DNA of 64,000 bases, taken from assembly GCA_903813345.2 (NCBI GenBank), contig CAIIXF020000008.1, positions 32,078,867-32,142,866 on the forward strand, read 5' to 3'. The DNA is from Owenia fusiformis. Its lineage: Eukaryota; Annelida; Polychaeta; Sabellida; Oweniidae. Position numbers and translations under genes: made by a program. Below are positions 1-12,476 of the stretch, in pieces. Below the pieces are notes generated by a model. That model was given only the letters and a program-made list of their open reading frames with translations. It ran no database searches and was not told where the DNA came from. The first letter of the stretch is position 1; the number at the start of each line of letters is the position of its first letter.

Positions 1-1701
1 ATGAAAAATAGCATGCTCCGTCACAGCGGACAAATCTTTCGATACCAGCCTGTGACCATGGGCTTTGGTGATACAAACCCCAAAAATTGCACACTCCTTG
101 ACAATTGCTGGCTACTCCCCCGAGGGCACCTCTTTATAAGGACTTGTGAAACGATTCTCTTCCATGGATCTCTCTGTTTTCAAATTAGCAATAGGTGTCT
201 AAAAAGAAGCTGATTCTCAGTAAAGAATAGGGAGAAAGTTAGAGAAAACTTAACTGAATGTGACTGATAATCTAGGTACATTTATATACTCTTTGTGCAA
301 AATTGAAAGGTGTAGACCAAGTATGGAATGAATTATGTGTACCTATGATTAGCATAATGAAATTATAAACAACTTTATTCAACCGATTGTTGAATATTTA
401 ATGCATAACCTAATTCTTTGTAAAAATAGACTAAAGCACGCATTTACGTGCAGTTGTAAATTAAAGCGTATAATCTATGATTATATTTCATATCTGGTAA
501 GTAAACATAAAAATGTTTAAGAGAATCATTGAACCGAAAAAATTGAACATTTTTTCTATACTATTACATGACACTCAGTAAATAGGCTACCCTGTCACCT
601 AAATTGATTTAAAAATCTGTCCAGCCGAATTCATCAACAACAAGTTATTACTCACATGTGGAGTTGAAGTGGTAACCTTGCAATGGAATAAATGAGCAGA
701 AGGTAGAGAACTTAAGGATTTAAGCATGAAATTAATGACTTTGTTATTCAATTAATGACAGAGCATGGTACATTATATGACACTCTCTTATAAGAAGCAG
801 AATTAAACTTTTCTCTGGAAAGCACATTGATGAATAAGAATTTGTGAGATATTTAAAATGGATCAAAAGGAGGAATTTAAGTATATAGATTTGGAATATT
901 ATCAAACAGTAAGTTAAAACCTACCTTTTTAAAGGGCTATTAAAGTGCTCACCATAAATAAATGACACATGGATTTTCTATCACCATTTCCAGACCATGG
1001 TGATTTGAGACTTCATACTTTCCAATAATGTCTAGATACACATCCCTTAAGTTTTGTATATTTCACATTTTGTATACTCTCATCCACTGATGTATAGCCT
1101 CTTGAAAATTCTCTTCTTTTTAAAACCCTCACTTCAGCAAATCCAGGTGTCATTTATTTATGGTGAGCACTGTAGCTGTAATTTCAACCTAAATAAGCCT
1201 AAAAGTTATATTTATAATGATTCATTATCTATAATTTACATAATCAATAGATTTGAACATTTTCCTTCTTTTCTGTAATTATTGAAGCTCGGAAAACAAC
1301 AGTGAATTCACAGGTTTTTTCTCAACTGGGTGCTGCATTAAATCTTGATTTTACCATTTTGATAAAAATATCTCTATAAAGTAGAGTAAAACCTGTATAC
1401 AGTGAACACCTAAAGCTACAAACATGTGTTCAGTGTTGGTAGGTGTTCACTAGTTCATACAAAAGTTAGTAGAGTATGTATGGAGGAAGGGTGTCTACTA
1501 GAGAGAGGTGTTTATTAGCGAGTAGAGAGAGGTGTTCACTAAAGGCAGGTTTTACTGCATATGCATTTGCCTTACATAACTGACCCAGTAAACCTTTTAT
1601 GTGACACACTCCTCTGGCCAACTATTATATTGATTGATATGCATGAAATTATCACTGTGTCGGGTCATATTAATGCTCAAAATATATATACATTGAAACA
1701 T
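1..1701. other. AT-rich non-coding DNA apart from a small MITE
   Basis: No frame here has coding character. The 70-codon frame at 1-213 is open at the left edge and could be anything; it has no RyR similarity. The first RyR exon and promoter were sought here and not found. Confidence 0.6.
1383..1560. mobile_element. Pogo/Tigger-like MITE
   Basis: Ends gagtaaaacctgtatacagt and gcaggttttactgca are inverse. The internal text gaacacct.. / ..aggtgttcact is shared with the other members at 11801, 16650, 20160, 30197, 31329, 45525 and 60249. TA flanks fit pogo-type targets; the family assignment rests on end sequence only. Confidence 0.6.
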
Positions 1702-2620
1702 GTGAAGTGGAACACCTCATATACATGGATTAAAGTCCAATGACCCTTTGGCTTATAATGTTAAATGAAATTCTGAAAATGAAACACCTCCATAAATGAA
1801 ACATTTCAAAGTCCCATGACCCATTGACTTAATGTTAAATGAAACTCTGAAAATGAAACACCTCCATAAATGAAACACTTCAAAGTCAGATGACCCATTG
1901 ACTTAATGTTAAATGAAACTCTGAAAATGAAACAACTCCATAAATGAAACACTTCAAAGTCCCATGACCCATTGACTTAATGTTAAATGAAACTCTGAAA
2001 ATGAAACACCTCCATAAATGAAACACTTCAAAGTCTCATGACCCATTGACTTAATGTTAAATGAAACTCTGAAAATGAAATACCTCCATAAATGAAACAC
2101 TTCAAAGTCTCATGACCCATTGACTTAATGCTAAATGAAACTCTGAAAATGAAACACCTCCATAAATGAAACACTTCAAAGTCTCATGACCCATTGACTT
2201 AATGTTAAATGAAACTCTGAAAATGAAATACCTCCATAAATGAAACACTTCAAAGTCTCATGACCCATTGACTTAATGCTAAATGAAACTCTGAAAATGA
2301 AACACCTCCATAAATGAAACACTTCAAAGTCTCATGACCCATTGACTTAATGTTAAATGAAACTCTGAAAATGAAACACCTCCATAAATGAAACACTTCA
2401 AAGTCCCATGACCCATTGACTTAATGTTAAATGAAACTCTGAAAATGAAACACCTCCATAAATGAAACACTTCAAAGTCTCATGACCCATTGACTTAATG
2501 TTAAATGAAACTCTGAAAATGAAACACCTCCATAAATGAAACACTTCAAAGTCTCATGACCCATTGACTTAATGCTAAATGAAACTCTGAAAATGAAACA
2601 CATCCATAAATGAAAACGTC
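1702..2620 (+). repeat. 74-bp minisatellite, about 12 copies
   Basis: Unit contains CCATAAATGAAACACTTCAA, then catgacccattgacttaatg and atgaaactctgaaaatgaaa. Copies from about 1,790 to 2,612 are nearly identical, with a few shared variants (tct/tcc after aaag, gtt/gct before aaatg). The left edge, from 1,702, is a diverged half unit. It is not next to any recognised exon. Confidence 0.95.
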
Positions 2621-2819
2621 CCATGACATATTCATCTTGGATTTCTAAGGTATGATGTTTTCATACCTTGGAATATCAGGCTGAAATCCCTGCCCAAAAC
2701 CCTATTAATTTGTCATAGATTGAAAATCAAACTGGGAAACCAGGCCCGTAAGACACTTTTCTACAAGGGGGGTGCGGTTTTAGCTTACTAAAGAGAATAT
2801 AAAATTGTCAATTTTTTCC

Positions 2820-4440
2820 GCGTAAATCAAATCGCGTAAGACAGAGGGGGGGGGGGGGGGGGGGTCAGTTACTCCCTATATTGGTTTGGAATTAACAAAT
2901 GCAACTTCCAAACGTTCCAATTGTTTTGTGGGGGGTGTGAGGAGTGGTCCACTCCCCCTACAAAATTTTACAGTTTTGAGATGATATTTTGTGCTTTCTG
3001 GGCACTTTCAAAGTGTAAGTTTCTAAGTAGTACGCCACCACCACGGGAATAAGAGTTGAGTGAATAAAAAACCGAGCATTCAGGGGGGTCTTGGGGTTCT
3101 CCCCCAGGAAAATTTTGAAATTTGGTTGTATTTGGAGCGAATTTGCAACCATCTGGTACGCCTGTGCGTTATGAGTCAATAAGAAAAATGTGAATTTTTT
3201 TTCAAATTCTTTTGGGGGTGTCAAAGAGGATGAGAGGGTGAAGTGGGGTGGGGAGCCAGTAGGGGAGCAAGGGATTGTCCCCCAGAAACATTGACCATAT
3301 CAAGGTGCTATTTGATGATGTCTGGGCACTTAAAAAATGTCTGAGACAATACATGAAATTCAGAATATTTTCTTTTGTTTTGTGGGGGATGTGAGGGGTG
3401 GCTAACTCTCCTAGAAAATTTTACAATTTAAAGATGATATTTGGTGCTTCTGGGCACCTTTAAAGTTTATTAGTCAATAAAAACATTGAAAAACAATCAC
3501 AATTTTTTTTCAAATTTTTGGGGTGTCAAAGAGGGGGGGAGGGGTGCCAGAGGGGGATAGGGGCTGGGATGCCAGAGGGGGAGGTGGGGCTAGGGCGCCA
3601 GAGGGGGAGCAAGTGTTTGTCCCCCATATCAAAATATACAATATCAAGGTGCTATTCGATGAAGTTTGGGCACTTTAAAAGTATCTGTGCCTAAAAGTGC
3701 TTATTTCCCAAGAAAATTTTACAATTTTAAGATGCTATTTGGTGCTTCCTGGGCACTTTCAAAGGGTATGAGTCAATAAACAAGTTTGAAAAATCTCAAT
3801 TTTTTTTGGGGGGGAGGGGGGGTGTTAAGGGTGGGGGCTGCCAGAGGGGGAGGTGGAGTGGGGATGCCAGAGGGCGAGTAAGTGTTAGTCTTTCAGAATC
3901 ATTAACCTTATCAAGGAGCTATTTGATGATGTCTGGGCAATTTTAAAGTGTCTGAGACAATACATAAAACAAATTCAGAACTTTTCCATTGTTTCGTTTG
4001 AGGTGTGAGGAGGCCCACTCCCCCTAGAAAATTTTACAATTTTACGACGCTATTTGGTGCTTTCTGGGCACTTTCAAAGTGTATGAGTCAATTAAAGAAT
4101 TTAAGAAAATCACAATTTTTTGGGGGGGGCGGGGGGTCAAGGGGGGGGGGGGCGCCAGAGGGGGGGGGTTATGCAAGTGCAAGATGCAAGAGGGGGAGCA
4201 AGTTCCCTAGAAAGACTAACTATATCAAGGAGCTATTTGATGATGTCTGGGCACTTTAAAAGTGTCTGAGACAAAACACTAAAATAAATTTAGAACTTTT
4301 CCATTGTTTTGTGGGGGGGGGGTGTGAGGGGTGGCCAATACCCCTAGAAAATTTTACAATTTTAAGATGCTATTTGGTGCTTTCTGGGTACTTTCAAAGT
4401 GTATGAGTCAATGAAAAAAAAATTACAAAAAAATATTTTT
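2820..4440. repeat. G-rich degenerate repeat block, about 5 copies of 300-450 bp
   Basis: A module ccctagaaaattttacaatt, then gctatttggtgctttctggg and cactttcaaagtgtatgagt, recurs near 2,955, 3,400, 3,710, 4,020 and 4,345. The copies are separated by G-rich tracts (runs of 8-20 G at 2,844-2,864, 3,810-3,825, 4,122-4,170 and 4,310-4,322) and by a ctatttgatgatgtctgggc module. The poly-G runs are on the + (RyR sense) strand. The open frames inside it are low-complexity shadows. Confidence 0.8.
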
Positions 4441-4444
4441 CCTA

Positions 4445-6509
4445 ACCAAGGGTGTTATAATTGATAGGTTTCACTGTACATAAATCTATGGCCGTGATGA
4501 ATAGACTTGGTTTATCACTTACTAAACATGCATATCCTGCAACACATGTGAAAATATAACTGAATATTAAAATGAATGAGTTAATAAGTCTACTTGAAAA
4601 GTTACAATTAACATGTATAAAATAATTGACTCCAACATACAAATTATAAATATTCTCTTATGAAATGCTATGAAAGCTATAATATTAAAATCCTGTGCAT
4701 TCATTCAACCTCACTTCTTATTAAAATAAACCTTTGTCGGTGGTGTCAATATCTGTTATCGTAGCAATGATTTTGTGTATTTGAAGACAATAATCAAAGC
4801 CTAAATACCAAATTTCTTGATTTTCTTATTTTAGTTGAAAAGGTTTAGTATATCTTTTTTGATCTCAAAAATCATTACCCTTACATATAGTATATATGTT
4901 ATTATTGTCCATCTTTGTTATCAACTGTAATTATCAGACCAACTGCCAAGTGACATTATCACAATATTATTAATCAAGAAAGTTGCATGGCTGGACACGT
5001 AACTCCCCACCTCTTTCAGAACCCTGCATCTTGTACAAAATAGTACAACTTACCTAATCTTTTACACTCCAACTAGTCTAGCTTCAAGACCCTGTGAACC
5101 CCCCTCTACTTGACTACACACATTCTCACACAGCTTGTCCTAGTTTGGGGGGGGGGTGTCATAATCCTAGTTTGGGGTGGGGTGTCATAAGGCTTGTAGC
5201 TTCATTTCACTTCAACCAGCAAATTATGGAAAAATTGTCTTCAATTCAAAACTTGATTTAAATCATGAAATGATTTGTGTTCAATGTGAAAGACTGCTAA
5301 GCCACTGATCATATTTTCCAAAAATGTATAGAGGATTATGCCAGGAGGTTTAAAGGGCATTTTAAAGGTGATTTATAGGGACAATTTTGTTTTTAAGTCA
5401 CCACCGCAAATGGTGACCTATTGTTATGGCGACCAACTTTTTTGTGGATGGTGGTTGGTGTTTGGTTGTTGGTATTTGGCAGTCAGCTTCTGTCACAAAT
5501 GGCAGGTGGTGACATTTTGCATGTTAATGCCTTATTTGCACAGAAATTACAATTTTTTAAGGTGTCAATAGAGCTATACAATAAAAAATAAATGCTCTCA
5601 TTATAAAAGTATTAATAATGTTACAAAAAAGAAATTGACATTTATTACATCTTTTTCTCCTGCTAAGAGCTTTATAATTTCATAAGCTTAATAAATATGT
5701 TCAGTGTTAGTTTAGATAAATAGTGTCCATCATACCTTGCAAATCTCAACTTACATAAGTTATAAACACTATATTACATGTTACAAATGCTTGACTTTAT
5801 CTCATATCTTAATTTCACCGAAAACACTTTTAACTGCACAAAATATAGATGACGTAACTAGCAACAAGATAGTGAACACTACCACAAACCACAAAACTGT
5901 GAGATTATTTGCAAGAGTCTTACCAGCATGGCAGTGTCTTATTATAGCCCAAGCAAGCTACCACTATCACATATCATTGGTTTTTGCTCATTTTCGACTT
6001 GTGGCAGTCGGTTATAGCAGCTCGAAGTTCTGATCTTGTCAGCTAAGGAGAAATAATGAAGTTTTACCAATATTAGAAGGGACCCTGAAACAACTTAGGG
6101 TAAAATAAAATGGAGTAGATTAACATTTGGAATTGGAAATGTAATAACTTATGAAATCGCTGAAATTATCTGATTTTTTGAAATTGGTTCTTGTAATTAG
6201 ATGTCATAATTTCAGTGTGTTTCATAAGTAAGCATTTTTAATGGTTTCTGAAGGCTGAGTTAAGATGGATATATACTAGGATTATAGGATAGGACTTTAT
6301 ACCATTTTCCCCACCACCTCTACCATATTTTAGTGTTTCACCCCCCTGTAGACAAGGGGCATTGGAGTGAATCATTGGATTTAAAATAAGGAAATAAGAA
6401 AATGTCAACAGAAGAGAGCGTATGTTGCGTAAGTACAAATTATTTACAATCTCTGTTATAATTCATTCAACACAATATTAAAGTTAATGTGTTATGGGGA
6501 AATGGTGCC
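4445..6509. other. Non-coding, mostly AT-rich
   Basis: Short G/C tracts near 5,130-5,190 (two tagtttgggg-ggtgtcataa words) and one dispersed repeat at 5397. No coding signal. Confidence 0.5.
5397..5560. repeat. Dispersed repeat, copy 1
   Basis: gtcaccaccgcaaatggtga .. ggtggtgacattttgcatgt, then taatgcctt. Relatives lie at 50625-50760 and, diverged, at 12176-12280. The start and middle (gtcaccacc, ggtggtgac) are inverse, so it can fold. Confidence 0.55.
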
Positions 6510-7064
6510 GGGCTGAACCCCGGGGGGTTCACTGTATATAAAACTTGACGGGGGTCCTAGGCTGAAGCCTGATATATCAATATGTTCCCATACCAATCTG
6601 TCAAATTTCAATATGTTCCCATACCAGCCAAAATAACGCCCAAAGGCCATACCAAATGTCCAAATATAGGACCAATGCCATACCAAATGCCCAATTATGG
6701 GACCAATGCCATACCAAATATCAAAATGTAGGACCAATGCCATACCAAATGTCCAAATATGGGACCAATGCCATACCTTAATTCAAAGTAAATGAAATAT
6801 AGGATCAATGTCATACAAATTTGCAACTACTGGACCAATGCCATACCACGAATGTTAGGTAACGTATCTACAACGACCATTCTCATACCAGAAGAGCAAA
6901 AGTCTGACCATTGCCATACCTCAGAAGTCAGAAATTTCCAGGCATTCCCATACCAAATCCTAAAATATGGGTCCATTGCCATACCAAACGTTGAAAAAGG
7001 TACCCCACATGCGCCGAGGATCCCCGTCAAGGTTTATATATAGTGAACCCCCCGGGGGCTGAAC
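6510..7064. mobile_element. Foldback element with about 55-bp inverted ends and internal 31-bp repeats
   Basis: Left end (from gggctgaaccccggggggtt, 6510) and right end (to 7064) are inverted copies, including gttcactgtatataaaactt against its complement, about 85% alike. The interior is made of diverged repeats of ccataccaaatgtccaaata followed by gggaccaatg. The interior repeats give open frames on both strands, none a credible protein. Confidence 0.8.
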
Positions 7065-10000
7065 TGACCAAAAGATATATATCCATTGGTGGGTATTCAT
7101 GTTCTGGTTACATCATGAACTAAAAAATATGGGCATGGAAATGTGGTCATGAATAAGTATGGGTAGTATAGGCACCTTTATCATGGTATATTTGGGATAT
7201 ACATATATACCTGGTACTACCCATGTTATTTTGTATTATGGGTGTTCGGGTTTTGGGGCATATAGTATATACAATACCTCTCGTATTTGGCTGAATAATA
7301 CTTATTAGCTCAAATTCAGTGTGAATGTCTTAGTGATTTTGACATTTTGTGACATAGATCCATCATAATATGAGATGAAAAAGATTTAAGATAATCCGTT
7401 TGGAATGTACTGGCTAGAATGAATATGTCAAAATATATTATCCTTACCTTGTATGTCACAGCCAAGTACATGACCAGATGAAGTTCACTTTTAAAGGATC
7501 ATACCATTGGTAACTGTGACCCTATACTATTCAGAATTTCTCAGTCAGCATTTATGATAAAATGGACACCATGGATAGATATAATAAAGCCGGTATTAAA
7601 AGGAAATTGACCAGTTTTATATTGTAGGTATATGAGGGCCCTGTGACTTCACCCTCCCCCCCTTTTTTTATTCCAGTCTACCACTATCCTCTTCATTCGT
7701 TCAATTTCGCTTGTTAAAAGAGAGCTTCGTTGGTAGTTTATAACTCAGAACTGAACTAGACTCTGCACACAGAATAATCACCAAAATAAAAGATTTGACA
7801 TTTGTTAATGGAGGGAGAATGTGCACACATGTGTTCAAGCAAAAATGGAAATTGACTTTTCCTGTAAGAGTGCTTGCAGTGAGGGGGTGTATATGCATAA
7901 CTAATTATATAAACCAGGTTATGGTTGGCTATAACACATACTTATAACTTACATACAAGCAAATGATCGGTTAAGTCAATACTAAAGTAAGAGTGTTAGA
8001 GTTAATATGTATAATCAAATGTAAATCCTTTAAATATATACATCAATAATTCTATGTATATAGGAAACATTGTCTGAGCTTCCTCACTATGTGTCCTGTA
8101 CTAGATTGTGTTATGATATCACTTCCTGGGAAAGAAAAGATAAAAATGAGATAACTCCTAATTAACGTTGTCCAGTTAAAAGGGGTAGGTGTAACACTTT
8201 ACGAGGTTCATAGGAAAATTAACCAGTTAGCTATCTAAAAATAAGGGCCACATAAGGTTTTCATATGAGAGTATTTTTACATTCTGGCGGGCCTATAACC
8301 AGGTGGGGGGGTCCATAGAGTTCAGGGGAACCCCCTTGGCCAAAATTTCTTTCAAAATCATATAGTTTTTCACCATTCTAATTAGTTTTCAAGTGATTTT
8401 TGCCTAGAGTTGTCCAACATGAACCCCCTAGACCTTTTTTTTGAAAAGCGACCCCCCTTTGCAATAGCTGGCTACAGGCTTGCTGGTATATCAGAGTACC
8501 TCTTTATCTGATGCCTAAGAGGGACTTATACTACAAGAGATAGTATAGACTGTAGCTTTCTCAATGCTGCTTTTATGAAAGAACATTGTAAGTGTTCTTT
8601 TTTTACCTTATAACAAGTCACTTTTCTTATGATTGATTTAAGACTGGACTTCAATAAATGTTTATTTGTCCAAATGAATAGAAAAAAAAGATATGTTTTG
8701 AAATGTTTCATTGTATATTTTAACCTTTCACAGCAGATTGAAGGTTATATGTTATAAGGCTTTGTATAGTAAACACACACATATATATGCATTTTTATGT
8801 TGAAATGTCAAAACTATGTCAATTTATCTTTTGCATATTTGCCAATTGCCTAGATGTCAGTAGGTTATTCATGTAAAATTGATTAAATAAATCTGAATCA
8901 TCTTACCTTTTAAGCATGGACATTTTCTCTTCTAAAACATGTGTTCAGTAATTTTTAGTTAAAATGATGAAAACTAGACCAAATCCCATCCTTTAAAATT
9001 CCTTTTATCTCATTCATTAGTATGGCTTTATATGTCTGTATTTTCAATTATATTATGTTTGTTTCATAGAATCCTCTTCAAATGAGTGTTTATATAGATT
9101 ATTAATGCTGGGAATCCCATATGCAATCATATTCAGCCTTATATTACACAGGTCTTTCATATTCATTTAGTCTAGCTACAAGCCCTTGTGCCCCCCCCCC
9201 TATACTACTCATCCCAACAAGTGTGAGAAGGTCTGCAGTTAAGTAGTGGCAGGGGGGGCACATGGAATTGCAGTGAGACTGATGTTCATTGATTTAAATC
9301 ACTGTTTTGAATCTGGCTGTGCTAAAGAAAGTCTGTCCTTTAAGAATGTTCCCCAAGAAATGTATCCTTATATCATATACTTTATATTGTATATTAAGCA
9401 CCAACATCATGGATATATTTACGTCTTAATGAGCCATAATACCATTGCCGTCAATATTGACTTAGATTTTTCAAAATCAAGCTGATATCACAATTCCATA
9501 TTTTTAATATATAGACCAACAGTTGGATTATCCCTAACTCAAACAATGTAGACGAAGCTCTCTTTTAAAGAAAAAGAAATTATTTGTACGCGTAGGAAAG
9601 TCCAAGATGTTTATGAGAATGGGTTAGTGAAGATTCAGGATGTCACTAAGTGCATTGCCTGTCAGTCTGTCAGATCCAAAGATCAGAGATGCAATTTATA
9701 AGTTCTTTCACCTTAAGTGACTCATAATATCATGAATATATATGATAACGAAAGTAAAGATGTATGTTTTTTAATAAAATACAATAATCAAATGCAGAAT
9801 GAATGAGAATAAAAATGATGATGTGATAATGGTACATCATGATTGCTGATAATGGTACATTATGATTGCTGATAATGTTACATTATGATTGCAATGAACC
9901 TCATGTACAATATGAAAGAATCACTTGTTATTCAGGTATATGGGATGAGTCAGATGGTTTGTGATATAAGAGTTAAGGCTCGAGTACTTATGGCAGTATA

Positions 10001-11167
10001 TCACCTATCTATGGTTTCTTATCTTGAATTTTTGCTGACTCTCAAGCAGCATTGGTATCTGTGATTTTTGCACAAGTGGAAGAATTCTATATTGTCATAA
10101 TATTTTGTTAAATTATTTTAATGAAGAAATGTTAGAGTTATTCAAAAGATTTGTTTCACATTAAGATGAAGAAAAATTATTTCTTGTATTGGTTACCCTG
10201 ATCTTTCTTCATCCTAGTTTCACCTGAGCAGTGGGTGTACAGGGGTGTATGTTTACCTTAGATAGCTGGGCACAGTTAGGTTTATAAGCAGAAACAACAT
10301 TTAGAGGGACCATCTCAATTCTTTAGCAACATACAACAGATAGCAGAAGACCCAGTACAAAATACCTCCCCCATATTGAAACAAACTCAAAACCTATATT
10401 TGAAAATTGTTAGGGTATTGGATCACTGAAACAGGTCCTTGATTAATCTAAAAGGATCATCTCTTTTGATTCATTTTGAGCTTTTCCCAGTGCTTATAGT
10501 TCAAATTGTCAGCTGTTCAACAGCCTTAACTGCTGCAGGTTCTCTCATACCTGCATCATACATATACCTTCATGTCTAGAGTATACAGACTACATGTATA
10601 TGTATATGAAACATACTCCATCCACCAATTCCATTATCCACTTTACCATACTTATATGTCTTGTCTAGAATAACAGACTATTATGTATATAAAATATAGC
10701 CCCTCCCCATTTTCTAGAGCATAATGTACTTAAGCATTGCTATAGACAATAGACATTAATCAGGATTTTCAAATGGGTGGTTTCCTATTCAGTAGTTTGA
10801 TTTTTCTTCTTAAAAGAGAGCTTCATCTAATGTACAAGGCTTTGACACTTGGAGTGAAGGGGGGGGGGAGGGTCAGTGAGGGAAACATTTTCATGAGTCG
10901 TGAGAAAAAAGTTCTTATTGGCAATAATTTAGTAAGTAGATATGTTCATCAGGCAGGTGAAGTATATTTTAAGATGTAAGTAATTTAACAAAGTTATTTT
11001 CCACATAAGCAGCAAGGGGGGGGACTGAGAACCCCATTTTCTTCAAAATTTGGTCTAGAATTAAAAAATAAGGGCCTTAAAAGGCCCAGTAATGACCAAA
11101 AGGGCCCACTTTTTGGGCCCTTTCTTGGCCCACCAAAGGGCCCCCAAGATCCGCCAGTGAGCATAAG
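7065..11167. other. Non-coding, with MITE remnants
   Basis: Holds two copies of the aagagagcttcg motif and a third at 10810, a worn MITE at 8286, and a 23-bp x3 repeat at 9,830-9,895 (gataatggtacatcatgatt). No coding signal beyond short chance frames. Confidence 0.5.
8286..8484. mobile_element. MITE with GGCCTGTAGCCAGG-type ends, worn copy
   Basis: Ends cgggcctataaccagg and ctggctacaggcttgc are inverse. The C/G-rich interior and ccaaaatttctttcaaaatc match the copy at 26219. Confidence 0.6.
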
Positions 11168-11782
11168 TTTCTTACCGTTGGCTCTCAATTTTATAATAAG
11201 AGGAGTTGGAAGCTCAAACTTTAACATGAGACAGGATAGTTAGTTTGCTTGAAACTGTACAAGTTTTATATAAATTGATTTATTGGTAGTGACACAGAGT
11301 CGATTCATATTTTCAATGACAAAGTTAGGTGGAGCAGCGTTATATATAAAATATCTGCTGAGTTGTGGTTCTGGAAATTTACCGACATTGTTTCAAACCT
11401 CTCATACGAAGGCCTTAAACATGGGTTTTTGGATCGAGTGGACAGATATAGAAAGTGCATTGCAACTTGGGTTGAATTTTTTGAATGAGAATGAATATTA
11501 GCAGAAAAATAATTAAACATGATCAAACTACAGTCTGTTGACAGGTGACACTTCTTAGTGTTAGAAATTTCCCAAACTGCAGCTTAGCACATTTTTTTTA
11601 TAAAAAACGCTGCTCCACCTAATTCAATCATTGAAAATATGTATTGACTCTGTGTCACTACCAATGAACCAATTTAAATGAAACTCAGACAGTCTCAAGC
11701 AAACTTACTACCCTGTCTTATGTAAAAGTTTGAGCATCCAACTCATCTTATTATAAAATCTAGAGCCAATGGTAAGAAACTT
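11168..11782. mobile_element. Foldback element with about 178-bp inverted arms
   Basis: The arm 11168-11345 (gtttcttaccgttggctctc to gtggagcagcg) is the inverse of 11605-11782 at roughly 85% identity, around a spacer of about 260 bp. No coding capacity beyond shadow frames. It looks like a non-autonomous foldback or MITE. Confidence 0.8.
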
Positions 11783-11800
11783 TTTGATCGGCCCTTGTTT

Positions 11801-11950
11801 GACAAAACCTGTATATCCAAAAAACTCTCAATGTGAACACTTTTTCTTGATCTCCCATTGACTTACCTTGAAAAACCTTGAAATATGGAACTTGCTAATC
11901 TGAAAACTTCTGGTCCCTTTTGGTGTTCAGATTAGACAGGTTTCATTGTA
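11801..11950. mobile_element. Pogo/Tigger-like MITE, worn left end
   Basis: acaaaacctgtatatccaaa at the left and agacaggtttcattgta at the right. The interior carries tctcaatgtgaacacttttt as in the 16650 copy. Together they identify the same family. Confidence 0.6.
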
Positions 11951-12476
11951 TATGCATCATTGTTATCGGCCAGAAAGAGTAAATCCCCATTATATAACAA
12001 AAACCAGAATTTGTTTTTGGATTAAGCTTTTTGTCACAGTGGTTACATAAATAGGTTAATCCCCGTATTATTAATTTCAAAAGACTTACACCCCCCTCCA
12101 AAATGTTTGGACCAGTTCCAGTAGCATTTAGATAAGGCACAACATAGATGGACTGTTATAGTCTTAAATTATTTTTGTATGGACTATGGTTGGTGTTCAG
12201 TGGTCAATGCCTGTAACATGGTATCTGTAACAAATGGTAGGTTGTGATATGTTGCATGTCGGTGCCTTGTTTCTATATGGAAATCCTGCAACACTTTGTT
12301 AAAAATAAATGAAAGTATATATACATCCTTCAAAGTTGTGTTACTGTCTAAGACAGGTATATGAATATGACAAAATGAAAATTCTTAAATCTATTGTTGT
12401 AACCATGGAGATCATGATTTAATAGTAAGAGAATAAGAGACTTGTGAATTCTTATCTCTAACTTTTTAACTCTATA

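Noticed and set aside
1740-2620. CRISPR-like array
   Set aside because: Repeats are directly adjacent 74-bp units with no unique spacers, in an intron-rich eukaryotic sequence.
6492-7043. Frames of 83, 83 and 67 codons rich in Trp, Gly and Ile
   Set aside because: Produced by the 31-bp repeats inside a foldback, open on both strands; no coding sign.
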